Source: an uncultured Eubacteriales bacterium
Lineage (GTDB): Bacteria; Bacillota; Clostridia; Christensenellales; CAG-917
Direction: 5' to 3'
DNA length: 64,000 bases
NCBI GenBank assembly: GCA_900548005.1
Contig: URIZ01000002.1
Location: forward strand, 1-64,000
The position numbers were made by a program, and so were the translations under genes. Below are positions 1 through 7,394 of this stretch, piece after piece; the first letter of the stretch is position 1, and each line of letters begins with the position of its first letter. A model generated the notes under the pieces. That model was given only the letters and a program-made list of their open reading frames with translations, had not been told where the DNA came from and did no database searches.

Positions 1-3
1 CAA

Positions 4-27
4 AAAAGCATCCTTGCGGATGCTTTT
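4..27 (-). terminator. Rho-independent terminator, outer copy
   Basis: A perfect 10-bp stem (4-13 with 18-27, arm AAAAGCATCC) with a 4-nt loop ends in a T run when read on the minus strand. It and the following 28 bases recur almost unchanged 137 bp further in (141-192). It lies downstream of a remnant of a second GGGtGRT gene. Confidence 0.75.
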
Positions 28-82
28 GGGTTTTGGTTCTACTTTGCTACGCAAACAATTTAGCGTTGCTATGCGCACAACT

Positions 83-125
83 TATTTTGTCAAACCTTCT
101 TGCACGGCAACCGCGCAAGCAACGC
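83..125 (-). pseudogene. 3' remnant of a second GGGtGRT gene
   Basis: Read on the minus strand, about 13 codons ending at a TAA encode VACAVAVQEGLTK, the same C-terminal peptide as the intact gene at 222-1226. Many synonymous differences separate the two (for example GTT/GTC, TGC/TGT, GCC/GCA), so this is a diverged paralogue and not a recent copy. Homology stops abruptly on the upstream side at about position 126. The fragment sits between two copies of the same terminator. A tandem gene duplication followed by deletion, or recombination between paralogues, would give this layout. Confidence 0.7.
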
Positions 126-140
126 ATTTTATAGAACCAA

Positions 141-164
141 AAAAGCATCCTTGCGGATGCTTTT
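141..164 (-). terminator. Rho-independent terminator of the GGGtGRT operon
   Basis: Stem 141-150 with 155-164 (arm AAAAGCATCC), 4-nt loop, followed on the minus strand by a T run. It lies about 60 bp past the stop codon of the GGGtGRT gene and is identical in its stem to the hairpin at 4-27. Confidence 0.8.
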
Positions 165-221
165 GGGTTTTGGTTCTACTTTGCTACGCAAAGCAAATGC
201 TCGTTCGCTTGTGCGGAACGA

Positions 222-1226
222 TTATTTTGTAAGTCCCTCTTGTACTGCGACCGCACATGCGACCGAAGCACCAACCATCGGGTTGTTGCCCATGCCGATA
301 AGTCCCATCATTTCGACGTGTGCAGGAACGGATGAAGATCCTGCAAATTGCGCGTCGGAGTGCATTCTGCCCATGGTGTCGGTCATGCCGTAAGATGCGG
401 GACCTGCCGCCATGTTGTCCGGGTGAAGAGTTCTGCCCGTGCCACCGCCGGATGCGACGGAGAAGTATTTCTTGCCGTGGTCGACGCACCATTTCTTGTA
501 AGTGCCTGCAACGGGGTGTTGGAAACGAGTCGGGTTGGTGGAGTTGCCGGTGATGGAGACGTCAACGTCTTCAAGACGCATGATTGCAACACCTTCGGTG
601 ACGTCGTCGCAACCGTACACTTTGACAGCGGCTCTTTCGCCGTTGGAGTAGGCTGTTTCTTTGACGACGGACACTTCGCCTTTGTAGTAGTCCATTTTGG
701 TTTGGACATAAGTGAAGCCGTTGATACGGGAGATGATGAATGCGGCGTCTTTGCCGAGACCGTTGAGAATGACTTTAAGGGGAGTCTTTCTCACTTTGTT
801 TGCGGTTCTTGCGATACCGATTGCGCCTTCTGCCGCAGCAAAGGATTCGTGACCTGCAAGGAATGCAAAGCACTTGGTGCTTTCTCTAAGGAGCATTGCG
901 GCGAGATTGCCGTGTCCGAGACCGACTTGACGTTGTTCTGCAACAGAGCCGGGGATGCAGAAGGATTGAAGTCCTTCGCCGATTGCCTCTGCGGCGTCTG
1001 CAGCGTTGACGCAGTTTTTCTTGATTGCGATTGCGCAACCGACGGTGTATGCCCAAACAGCGTTTTCAAAGCAGATGGGTTGCACGCCTTTGACAATTGC
1101 TTCGCAATCAACGCCTTTTTCAAGGCAAATCGCTCTTGCGTCTTCAAGGTCTTTGATGCCGTATTGAGCAAGAACTTTGTTGATTTTGTCTATTCTTCTT
1201 TCATAACCTTCAAATGTGACACTCAT
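222..1226 (-). CDS. GGGtGRT family protein
   Basis: This 334-residue protein belongs to the GGGtGRT family (Pfam PF14057), named after a glycine-rich motif visible here as GGGTGRT at residues 260-266. The motif is preceded by SVAS and followed by LHPDNMAAGPASYG. The sequence is rich in cysteine (about nine, including C34, C41, C52, C64, C72, C90, C119). There is no signal peptide or membrane segment, so it is probably cytoplasmic. I know of no assigned reaction for the family. It follows the Fe-S scaffold gene by 12 bp in the same operon, which suggests a metal or Fe-S role (inference). The start is supported by an AAGGAG site upstream. A remnant of a second copy lies downstream at 83-125. 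Confidence 0.9.
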   Translation of the reverse strand: MSVTFEGYERRIDKINKVLAQYGIKDLEDARAICLEKGVDCEAIVKGVQPICFENAVWAYTVGCAIAIKKNCVNAADAAEAIGEGLQSFCIPGSVAEQRQVGLGHGNLAAMLLRESTKCFAFLAGHESFAAAEGAIGIARTANKVRKTPLKVILNGLGKDAAFIISRINGFTYVQTKMDYYKGEVSVVKETAYSNGERAAVKVYGCDDVTEGVAIMRLEDVDVSITGNSTNPTRFQHPVAGTYKKWCVDHGKKYFSVASGGGTGRTLHPDNMAAGPASYGMTDTMGRMHSDAQFAGSSSVPAHVEMMGLIGMGNNPMVGASVACAVAVQEGLTK

Positions 1227-1238
1227 AGTTGAATCTCC

Positions 1239-1940
1239 TTATTCATGGCGTGGATCGATCCACTTCACAGCGCCGTCTTCAGCTTTGAATCTGCCGTACG
1301 TGCCGGTGCATTTTGCAAGTGCTTCGTTTGCGTCCGTGCCTTTCTTGATCATTTCCATGAACACGCCGAGCTTGCAGAATTGATAGCCGATGATCTCGTC
1401 GTGTGCGTCGAGAGCAATCTTGGTGACGTAACCCTCAGCCATTTCGAGATAACGGGGTCCCTTTGCAACGGTGGAGTACATCGTGCCGACTTGGCTTCTC
1501 GTGCCTTTGCCAAGGTCTTCTAGACCTGCGCCGATGACGAGACCGCCTTCGGAGAATGCAGATTGCGTTCTGCCATAGACGATTTGCAAGAAGAGTTCAC
1601 GCATAGCGGTGTTGATAGCGTCGCACACAAGGTCTGTGTTGAGAGCTTCGAGGATGGTCTTGCCGGTGAGAATTTCAGCCGCCATAGCCGCAGAGTGAGT
1701 CATGCCCGAGCAACCGATGGTTTCCACAAGAGCTTCTTGGATGACGCCGTCTTTGACGTTGAGCGTGAGCTTGCATGCGCCTTGTTGCGGAGCGCACCAG
1801 CCGATGCCGTGGGTGAGACCGCTGATGTCCTTAATCTCTTTGGCTTGAACCCATTTTCCTTCTTCGGGAATAGGAGCGGGGCCGTGATTCGGACCTTTTG
1901 CAACGCAACACATTTTTTCAACTTCACTTGAATATTGCAT
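1239..1940 (-). CDS. Iron-sulfur cluster scaffold-like protein (NifU/IscU N-terminal fold)
   Basis: This 233-residue protein resembles the IscU/NifU N-terminal scaffold domain. The stretch at residues 49-100 (C49, C56, then GCSGMTHSAAMAAEILTGKT with C77) matches the scaffold pattern of a first cysteine, a GCG-like turn and an ALxTGKT-like helix. Two further cysteines at 11-12 and single ones at 106, 189 and 211 could be ligands. The C-terminal part (about 135-233) goes beyond classical IscU. It is the first gene of a two-gene operon with the GGGtGRT gene. No nifS/iscS cysteine desulfurase is adjacent, so it is probably not the general SUF/ISC scaffold. An AAGGAGAC site lies about 10 bp before the ATG. 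Confidence 0.8.
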   Translation of the reverse strand: MQYSSEVEKMCCVAKGPNHGPAPIPEEGKWVQAKEIKDISGLTHGIGWCAPQQGACKLTLNVKDGVIQEALVETIGCSGMTHSAAMAAEILTGKTILEALNTDLVCDAINTAMRELFLQIVYGRTQSAFSEGGLVIGAGLEDLGKGTRSQVGTMYSTVAKGPRYLEMAEGYVTKIALDAHDEIIGYQFCKLGVFMEMIKKGTDANEALAKCTGTYGRFKAEDGAVKWIDPRHE

Positions 1941-1985
1941 AGATAAATGTCTCCTTAAAGAGTTTATTTTATTTTGGTCGATGAC

Positions 1986-2014
1986 ATTTTATCATATAGA
2001 TAAAGTTTTATCAA
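1986..2014 (-). promoter_or_regulatory. Sigma-A-type promoter of the Fe-S scaffold/GGGtGRT operon
   Basis: On the minus strand TTGATA (2009-2014) and TAAAAT (1986-1991) are separated by exactly 17 bp. It lies about 45 bp upstream of the scaffold start codon. Confidence 0.65.
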
Positions 2015-2095
2015 GAAAATACGGAAAAATATCTTTGACGATTTCAAATATAAACGATTTTGATGCCGTAAAGGGCGATATAGTGGAAAAACAAG

Positions 2096-2124
2096 TTGCC
2101 AAATAGTGCCGATAGTGGTACACT
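2096..2124 (+). promoter_or_regulatory. Putative sigma-A promoter of tyrS
   Basis: TTGCCA (2096-2101) and TACACT (2119-2124) are 17 bp apart, 35 bp upstream of the tyrS start. The leader is too short for a T-box and none is visible. Confidence 0.5.
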
Positions 2125-2159
2125 TATCTATACAAATACTATTCCAAAAGGATATAAAT

Positions 2160-3371
2160 ATGGCACAAAACATTATCGACCAACTTCGCGAACGCGGTTT
2201 GGTCAAACAAGTGGTTTTTGAAGAAGACCTGAAAAAGTTGCTTGACGAAGGCTCTCAATCCTTTTACATCGGTTTCGACCCGACTGCAGACAGCCTTCAC
2301 GTTGGACACTTCATGCAAATGATCGTGGCAAAACGCTTGCAAGACGCAGGACATCGCCCCATCATTCTCATCGGCGGTGGCACGGCAATGGTCGGCGATC
2401 CGTCGGGACGCACGGATATGCGCTCTATGATGACGAAAGAGACCATTCAACACAACGTCGATTGTTTCAAAAAGCAAATGGCAAAATTCATCCGTTTTGA
2501 CGGTGAAAATGCGGCGATTCTCGTCAACAACGCGGATTGGTTGCTCGATCTCAACTACATCGACTTCTTGCGCGAAGTCGGCGCAAACTTCTCGGTCAAT
2601 CGTATGCTCACGGCGGAGTGCTACAAGCAACGTCTTGAAAAGGGCTTGACTTTCCTTGAATTCAACTACATGCTCATGCAGTCTTACGACTTTTTGGTGC
2701 TCAACAGAAAGTACGGTTGCGTGCTTCAATGCGGCGGTGACGATCAATGGTCAAATATGCTCTCGGGCGCGGACCTTATCCGCAGAAAAGAGCAAAAAGA
2801 CGCTTTTGCAATCACTTTCGGATTGCTCACGACATCGGAAGGTATCAAAATGGGCAAAACCGCAAAAGGCGCGGTGTGGCTCGATCCCAACAAGACCGCT
2901 CCGTACGATTTCTTCCAATATTGGAGAAACATTGCGGACGCGGACGTGGAAAAGGTGTTCAGATTCCTGACTTTCTTGCCGCTTGACGAGATAAAGGAGC
3001 TTACGCAATACAATGACGAGCGCATGAACAAGGCAAAAGAACGCCTTGCATACGAGCTTACCAAAATGGTGCACGGCGAAAAAGAAGCGGACGACGCTTT
3101 GCAAAAGGCGCGCGCAGCGTTCTCGGGTGATAGCGAAAATATGCCGAGCGCGGTTATTCCCAAGGGTATGACGAGCGTTGCGGATATTCTCGTTGCGGTT
3201 GCAAAAGTGCCGTCAAAGGGCGAAGCGAAACGTCTTATTCAAGGCAGTGGCATCTCGGTTGACAACCAAAAAGTCACCGACATCATGGCGCAAATCACCG
3301 ACAGCCAAATCGCAAACGGATTTGTCTTGCAAAAAGGCAAAAAGAATTTCTACAAGGTCAGCGTAGAGTGA
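2160..3371 (+). CDS. tyrS: Tyrosyl-tRNA synthetase
   Basis: Charges tRNA-Tyr with tyrosine. The 403-residue protein is a class Ic synthetase of the bacterial TyrRS type. It has an HIGH-type motif HVGH at residues 47-50, a KMSKS-type loop KMGKT near residue 230, and a C-terminal S4 RNA-binding domain from about residue 335. Length fits the family (about 400-420). The ATG at 2160 is preferred to an in-frame upstream ATG at 2106 because AAAAGGA lies just before it and known TyrRS proteins start close to this point. The next gene overlaps its stop codon by 4 bp, which implies co-transcription. No T-box leader precedes it, unlike many Firmicutes tyrS genes. Confidence 0.97.
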   Translation: MAQNIIDQLRERGLVKQVVFEEDLKKLLDEGSQSFYIGFDPTADSLHVGHFMQMIVAKRLQDAGHRPIILIGGGTAMVGDPSGRTDMRSMMTKETIQHNVDCFKKQMAKFIRFDGENAAILVNNADWLLDLNYIDFLREVGANFSVNRMLTAECYKQRLEKGLTFLEFNYMLMQSYDFLVLNRKYGCVLQCGGDDQWSNMLSGADLIRRKEQKDAFAITFGLLTTSEGIKMGKTAKGAVWLDPNKTAPYDFFQYWRNIADADVEKVFRFLTFLPLDEIKELTQYNDERMNKAKERLAYELTKMVHGEKEADDALQKARAAFSGDSENMPSAVIPKGMTSVADILVAVAKVPSKGEAKRLIQGSGISVDNQKVTDIMAQITDSQIANGFVLQKGKKNFYKVSVE

Positions 3372-4000
3372 AATCGTACAAATACGTAGACGGCGAATAT
3401 GAGATAAAAACCGAGATTAAACGCTCGGTTTTTATCGCTAACGTCAAGGGCGAAGTGGACGGTGAAGGCGCGGAAGAATTTGTCAAATCAATCCGCAAAA
3501 AATACCCGGACGCAACGCACAACTGTTATGCGTACGTTGCGGACGAGCTTGGCAACGTCACTCGTTTCAGCGACGACGGAGAGCCGTCGGGCACGGCGGG
3601 GCAACCCATTCTCGACGTCATTCGCAAGCAAGGTCTTGTCAAGACGGCAATTGTCGTGACAAGATACTTCGGCGGAATAAAACTGGGAGCGGGCGGACTT
3701 GTCGGAGCGTATTCGCAGACGGCGGCAAGCGGTGTTGCTATGGGCAAAATATCCGTCAAGACCGAGTGTGTCGCGCTTGAAATATCCGCCGATTATCCGA
3801 CTTTTGCAATCCTTGAAAAATTTATCCGCAAAGGCGATGCGATCATTGACGATATAACCTATTTTGATACAGTTAGATGCAGGGTTTTTGTCAAAACCGA
3901 TGATGCAAAAGAGTTTGCGGACAAGATTTGCGAGCTGTCGGCAGCAAGAGCACACGTTGAGATTTTGAACGAAAAACGATTTGAAAAAGTCGCACAATAG
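3368..4000 (+). CDS. YigZ/IMPACT family protein (UPF0029)
   Basis: This 210-residue protein has the N-terminal IMPACT domain with its typical signature: THNCYAY near residues 50-56, FSDDGEPSGTAGQPIL at about 67-83, and VTRYFGGIKLGAGGL at about 96-111. The C-terminal half (about 135-205) fits the DUF1949 domain often found in YigZ proteins. E. coli YigZ and eukaryotic IMPACT are linked to translation and GCN2 signalling, but the bacterial role is not settled. It starts with GTG overlapping the tyrS stop (GTGA), so it is probably translated by coupling to tyrS. Confidence 0.9.
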   Translation: MKSYKYVDGEYEIKTEIKRSVFIANVKGEVDGEGAEEFVKSIRKKYPDATHNCYAYVADELGNVTRFSDDGEPSGTAGQPILDVIRKQGLVKTAIVVTRYFGGIKLGAGGLVGAYSQTAASGVAMGKISVKTECVALEISADYPTFAILEKFIRKGDAIIDDITYFDTVRCRVFVKTDDAKEFADKICELSAARAHVEILNEKRFEKVAQ

Positions 4001-4027
4001 CTTGCGATTTTCGGCTGTAAAATCCTT

Positions 4028-4059
4028 GTTTGCGATAAACAAATGTTTGCGATAAACAA
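4028..4059 (+). repeat. 15-bp direct repeat upstream of recX
   Basis: GTTTGCGATAAACAA occurs at 4028-4042 and again at 4045-4059 (17-bp period). Each unit is itself a near-palindrome (GTTT...AAAC). It lies 46 bp upstream of recX and could be a tandem protein-binding site. It does not resemble the Firmicutes LexA box. Confidence 0.5.
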
Positions 4060-4105
4060 TAAAAATACTGCATTAGATACACGAAATCATAGTTTTTGGT
4101 GAAAT

Positions 4106-4609
4106 ATGTCCGAAGAAGTCAAAGAGTATCCGCTCGATGAAGAGAGAGCAAAAAAGGCTTATGACGCGCTTGTGAAATATCTTGCGCTTTCTGCTCGTTC
4201 CGAAAAAGAATGTAAGGAAAAACTCTACGGCAAGGGCTATCACAAAGACGAAGTGGAATTTGCAATAGCAAAAGCCAAAAAATACAACTACATCAACGAT
4301 GAAGAATACGTGCGCACTTATCTTATGTTTAATGCAAACAGATACGGCGCAAAGAAAATCGCATACAAACTCGTCAACGAAAAAGGCGTTGACAAGAAAC
4401 TTGTGGACAACGTGCTTCTTGACGTCAAGGACGATGAAAAAGAATATGAGCTTGCGCTGAAAATGGCGCAAAAGTATGCCAAATCTCGCAAAATCGTTGA
4501 CAAAACGGGCGCGCAAAAAATCAGCGCGCATTTGTACGGCAAAGGCTTTGATTTTTCAATCATCAACAAGGTGATCGCCAATATGTTTGGCGATGTATAT
4601 ATCGATTGA
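4106..4609 (+). CDS. recX: RecX-family regulatory protein
   Basis: This 167-residue, very lysine-rich and mostly helical protein matches RecX. It has three-helix repeats, including the family's LSARSEKECKEKL-type first repeat (residues 30-42), an AKKYNYINDEEYVR-type segment at about 57-70, and YGAKKIAYKLVNEKGV at about 78-93. RecX binds and modulates RecA filaments. No recA or lexA lies in the window, so it is unlinked from its partner here, as in many Firmicutes. The gene stands alone between the tyrS/yigZ pair and the mazF gene. Confidence 0.88.
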   Translation: MSEEVKEYPLDEERAKKAYDALVKYLALSARSEKECKEKLYGKGYHKDEVEFAIAKAKKYNYINDEEYVRTYLMFNANRYGAKKIAYKLVNEKGVDKKLVDNVLLDVKDDEKEYELALKMAQKYAKSRKIVDKTGAQKISAHLYGKGFDFSIINKVIANMFGDVYID

Positions 4610-4767
4610 AACGTTGTTTTTTACATCGTTTGCGATTTTACTCGATTGCCGAGTTTATAAAAATCTCCCTTCATCGGAGAGTGCGGCACGGAAGATGCGT
4701 TTGTTTGCAGGTTTTCATGTTTTATTGAAAATCGATATTCTAAACTGATATATTTTTTCTTTCAATA

Positions 4768-5121
4768 CTAAGTTTCAAAAAATCCGAGAGATACGAGCAA
4801 CGCTTCGTTGACCTTGGTCATCATATTGATCGGCAGTTCGCCGATTTTTTCTTTTAGCCGCTTTTTGTCGAGCGTGCGGATTTGCTCCAAAAGCACCACG
4901 CTGTCTTTGGGCAGACCGAATTTGCCTGCCGGCAGTTCGATATGTGTGGGCAGTTTTGCTTTTGCGAGCTGTGACGTGACTGCGGCGGCGATGATTGTGG
5001 GGCTATACTTGTTGCCCACGTTGTTCTGCACGATGAGAACGGGGCGCACGCCACCTTGCTCGCTCCCGACAACCGGTGATAAATCGGCATAATACAATTC
5101 GCCACGTTTGACCATATCCAT
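4768..5121 (-). CDS. MazF/PemK (EndoA-type) mRNA interferase
   Basis: A 117-residue toxin-type endoribonuclease. The N-terminus VKRGELYYADLSPVVGSEQGG, then RPVLIVQNN at about 26-34, SPTIIAAAVTS at about 40-50 and LLEQIRTLDKKRL at about 77-89 match the EndoA/MazF fold. The conserved arginine, TS and Q-R-T positions are all present. The first ATG (5121) or the one two codons later (5115) could be the start. In Bacillus the antitoxin NdoAI gene lies directly upstream, often after alr. Here no antitoxin gene is visible within 150 bp upstream, and alr is 9.5 kb away. A 14-bp palindrome lies 33 bp upstream. Confidence 0.92.
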   Translation of the reverse strand: MDMVKRGELYYADLSPVVGSEQGGVRPVLIVQNNVGNKYSPTIIAAAVTSQLAKAKLPTHIELPAGKFGLPKDSVVLLEQIRTLDKKRLKEKIGELPINMMTKVNEALLVSLGFFET

Positions 5122-5153
5122 ACTCGCAAAAAATTATTGTCAACATTCGCTTT

Positions 5154-5167
5154 GTTTATGCATAAAC
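5154..5167. promoter_or_regulatory. 14-bp perfect palindrome between mazF and ddh
   Basis: GTTTATGCATAAAC reads the same on both strands and sits in the 157-bp divergent region between the mazF-type gene and ddh. Its position suggests an operator. No regulator gene is adjacent. Confidence 0.45.
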
Positions 5168-5278
5168 TTTCAAAAACGAACGTCTATCGTATTTTATGCC
5201 ACGCGCGCCAATAACCGTGAGAGATTATGACACAATCCTGCGTCGAGCGTGAAATACGGGGCGATTTTTGGGTGGGAT

Positions 5279-6238
5279 ATGAAGATTGGCATTGTCGGCT
5301 ATGGCAATTTGGGCAAAGCGTTGGAAAAAATCGCAGTTGAAACCAATACGGAAATTGTCGGGATATTCACGAGGCGAGAGCCTTGCAATGTGATTTCGCC
5401 ATACAAAAGCAAGGTGTATTCGTTTGTCGATGTGTGTGATTTCGCGGGCGCAATCGACGTGCTATTACTTTGCGTAGGCTCAAAAAGCGACCTTGTCGGC
5501 GTTGCGGAGCAAGTTGCAAACAAGTTCAACACAGTAGACTCGTTCGACACTCATGCCAAAATCCCCGAATATGCCGATTTTATGCGCCGCACGGTCACGG
5601 ACAAGTTGAGTTATATCTCGATAGGATGGGACCCCGGGTTGTTTTCGCTCATGCGCGCGCTGTTTTCGGCAATTTTGCCAAGCGGCGAGCCAAGCACTTT
5701 TTGGGGCAAGGGTGTATCGCAAGGTCACGGCGAGGCGATACGGCGCATAAAAGGCGTGAAAAATGCGGTGCAGTACACCATTCCCAAGCAGAGCGCGATT
5801 GACGCGGTGATGAGCGGTCAAGGCAAAAATCTATCCGAGCGGGACAAACATCTTAGGAAATGTTTCGTTGTGCTCGAAGACGGCGCAAACGGCGATGAGA
5901 TTGAAAAAACAATCAAAAATATGCCATACTATTTTGACGGATATGACACGAGCGTGCATTTTGTGTCGCAAGCGGAGTTTGAAAAAGAGCATACGGGAAT
6001 GGCGCACGGCGGCTTTGTGCTTGAAAAAGGCGAGATTTGCGGCTATGATTGCGATTTGCAGTTCCGCTTGCAAGCAAAGTCCAATCCGCATTTTACGGCA
6101 AGCGTGCTGATGGCGTATGCAAAATCTTGCGTGAAAGAGTATCAAAATGGCGAGCGTGGTGTCAAAACCGTCCTTGACGTGCCGATTGCAAGCCTTTTGG
6201 ACGGCAAAGCGATTGACAACGTAAGGCGGTTTGTCTAA
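5279..6238 (+). CDS. ddh: meso-Diaminopimelate D-dehydrogenase
   Basis: NADPH-dependent enzyme converting L-tetrahydrodipicolinate plus ammonia to meso-2,6-diaminopimelate in one step. The 319-residue length matches the family (about 320-326). It has an N-terminal Rossmann motif GIVGYGNLGKA (residues 4-14), a substrate-domain segment SIGWDPGLFSLMRALF at about 114-129, and GKGVSQGHGEAIRRIKGV at about 143-160. The ATG at 5279 is chosen over an upstream in-frame codon because the Rossmann strand starts directly after it. This gives a short DAP route that supplies both peptidoglycan and lysine. murI and alr are also in the window. Confidence 0.95.
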   Translation: MKIGIVGYGNLGKALEKIAVETNTEIVGIFTRREPCNVISPYKSKVYSFVDVCDFAGAIDVLLLCVGSKSDLVGVAEQVANKFNTVDSFDTHAKIPEYADFMRRTVTDKLSYISIGWDPGLFSLMRALFSAILPSGEPSTFWGKGVSQGHGEAIRRIKGVKNAVQYTIPKQSAIDAVMSGQGKNLSERDKHLRKCFVVLEDGANGDEIEKTIKNMPYYFDGYDTSVHFVSQAEFEKEHTGMAHGGFVLEKGEICGYDCDLQFRLQAKSNPHFTASVLMAYAKSCVKEYQNGERGVKTVLDVPIASLLDGKAIDNVRRFV

Positions 6239-6345
6239 AATATTGATTGCATGTGACGTACGCGAGTATAAGCGGCAATACGACCGATACGCGCGCTTGT
6301 TAAATGCAAAATGCGCCGATGTTTCGGCTGACAACGGAGATACGG

Positions 6346-6999
6346 ATGAAGAATTACGATTATATATTGTTTGATCTTGACGGAACGCTGATTGACAGCA
6401 AACCTGGCATTGTGGAATGTATCCGCTTTGCACTCGACCACGAAGGCGTGCCGTACACAAGCGAGATTCTTGACAAGATGATCGGACCGCCTTTTAGGGT
6501 GAGCATGCACGATTTCTTGGGGCAGGACGAAAAGAGCATTGAAAAACTCATAAGTCTTTATCGCGGCGAATACGAGAAGTACGGCTGGCAACATTGCGTT
6601 GTTTTTGACGGAGTGAAGGATATGCTTGCCGCTCTCAAAAACGCAGGCAAGCGTCTTGCTGTTGCCACAAGCAAACCTATCAAATTTACAAACATGATTG
6701 TCAAAGGCTTTGACCTTGAAAAGTATTTTGACGTGGTTGGCGGCGCATCGAGCGACGCAAGCAAAGAGGCAAAGTGCGAGGTTATCGATGATGTTCTTTG
6801 CCGCCTTTCCGTCAAGGACAAATCCAAAGTCTTGATGGTGGGTGACAGAATGTACGACATTGACGGCGCGCATATTTGCGGCGTTGACGTGTGTGCGATC
6901 TTGTACGGATACGGCGACAGAAAAGAGTTTGAAGAACACGGGGCGGAGTATATCTTGTCTTCTCCGAAAGACGTTGTATCGCTTGTTCTTGAAAGATAA
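6346..6999 (+). CDS. HAD-family hydrolase, phosphoglycolate phosphatase-like
   Basis: A 217-residue HAD phosphatase of the Gph/PGPase-like subgroup. Motif I is FDLDGTLIDSKPG (residues 8-20), motif II is the VATSK region near 104-108, a conserved lysine follows, and motif IV is VGDRMYDIDGA near 166-176. A helical cap (about 16-80) separates motifs I and II, typical of class I caps. The ATG at 6346 is preferred to one 42 bp upstream because CGGAG lies 6 bp before it. The natural substrate cannot be read from sequence. Phosphoglycolate, nucleotide or pyrophosphate substrates are all found in this subgroup. Confidence 0.88.
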   Translation: MKNYDYILFDLDGTLIDSKPGIVECIRFALDHEGVPYTSEILDKMIGPPFRVSMHDFLGQDEKSIEKLISLYRGEYEKYGWQHCVVFDGVKDMLAALKNAGKRLAVATSKPIKFTNMIVKGFDLEKYFDVVGGASSDASKEAKCEVIDDVLCRLSVKDKSKVLMVGDRMYDIDGAHICGVDVCAILYGYGDRKEFEEHGAEYILSSPKDVVSLVLER

Positions 7000-7394
7000 G
7001 CAAGCAATATAAAAGCAAAAAAATAGGTAGACTTGCCGCTAAAAAATCAATAAGATTGAACATAGCTTTGATAAACAAAGACAAGTTTTCACAATAAGAA
7101 CGAAGAAGAACAAACAAGGTTTTTTGTGCTGCCAAGGCAAAAAGAAACCTTGTTTTTTTGTCTGTACATATCAAAATATGCGCATTTGGGCAAAATATCC
7201 TATGCGCAGTGAAGAAAACGAGAATTTTGCAAAATATCCGCAAAACATAGCAAATTGTTCTAATTTTCGGCTAATTTTGAAATAAATGTATTCTAAAATT
7301 CGTTGATTCTGAGAAGTCTTTCTAAAAATCGCCATTTTTTAGAATACTTTTCCGTTTTGTATTGCCGTATTGGCGCATGCGCAAATGCGCTTTT
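7000..7394. other. Intergenic region between convergent genes
   Basis: 395 bp with no gene I can support. It holds the hairpin at 7112-7159, and an 11-bp inverted repeat with arms GTATTCTAAAA (7288-7298) and TTTTAGAATAC (7337-7347), 38 bp apart. Two TGCAAAATATCC-like stretches near 7190-7240 add to the impression of decayed repeats. Confidence 0.5.
7112..7159 (+). terminator. Hairpin terminator downstream of the HAD gene
   Basis: An 11-bp stem (7112-7122 with 7145-7155, arm AAACAAGGTTT) with a structured loop, ending in a T run to 7159. It lies about 110 bp past the HAD-hydrolase stop. Confidence 0.6.

Noticed and set aside
348..1232. A 294-codon open frame on the plus strand opposite the GGGtGRT gene
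   Set aside because: It is the antisense mirror of a well-supported family protein, is cysteine-rich and lacks any recognisable motif. Long antisense frames appear opposite many genes here because of the GC-biased codon use.
5122..5278. Antitoxin gene upstream of the mazF-type toxin
   Set aside because: No frame of suitable length with a start, ribosome site or AbrB/RHH-like sequence was found in the gap.
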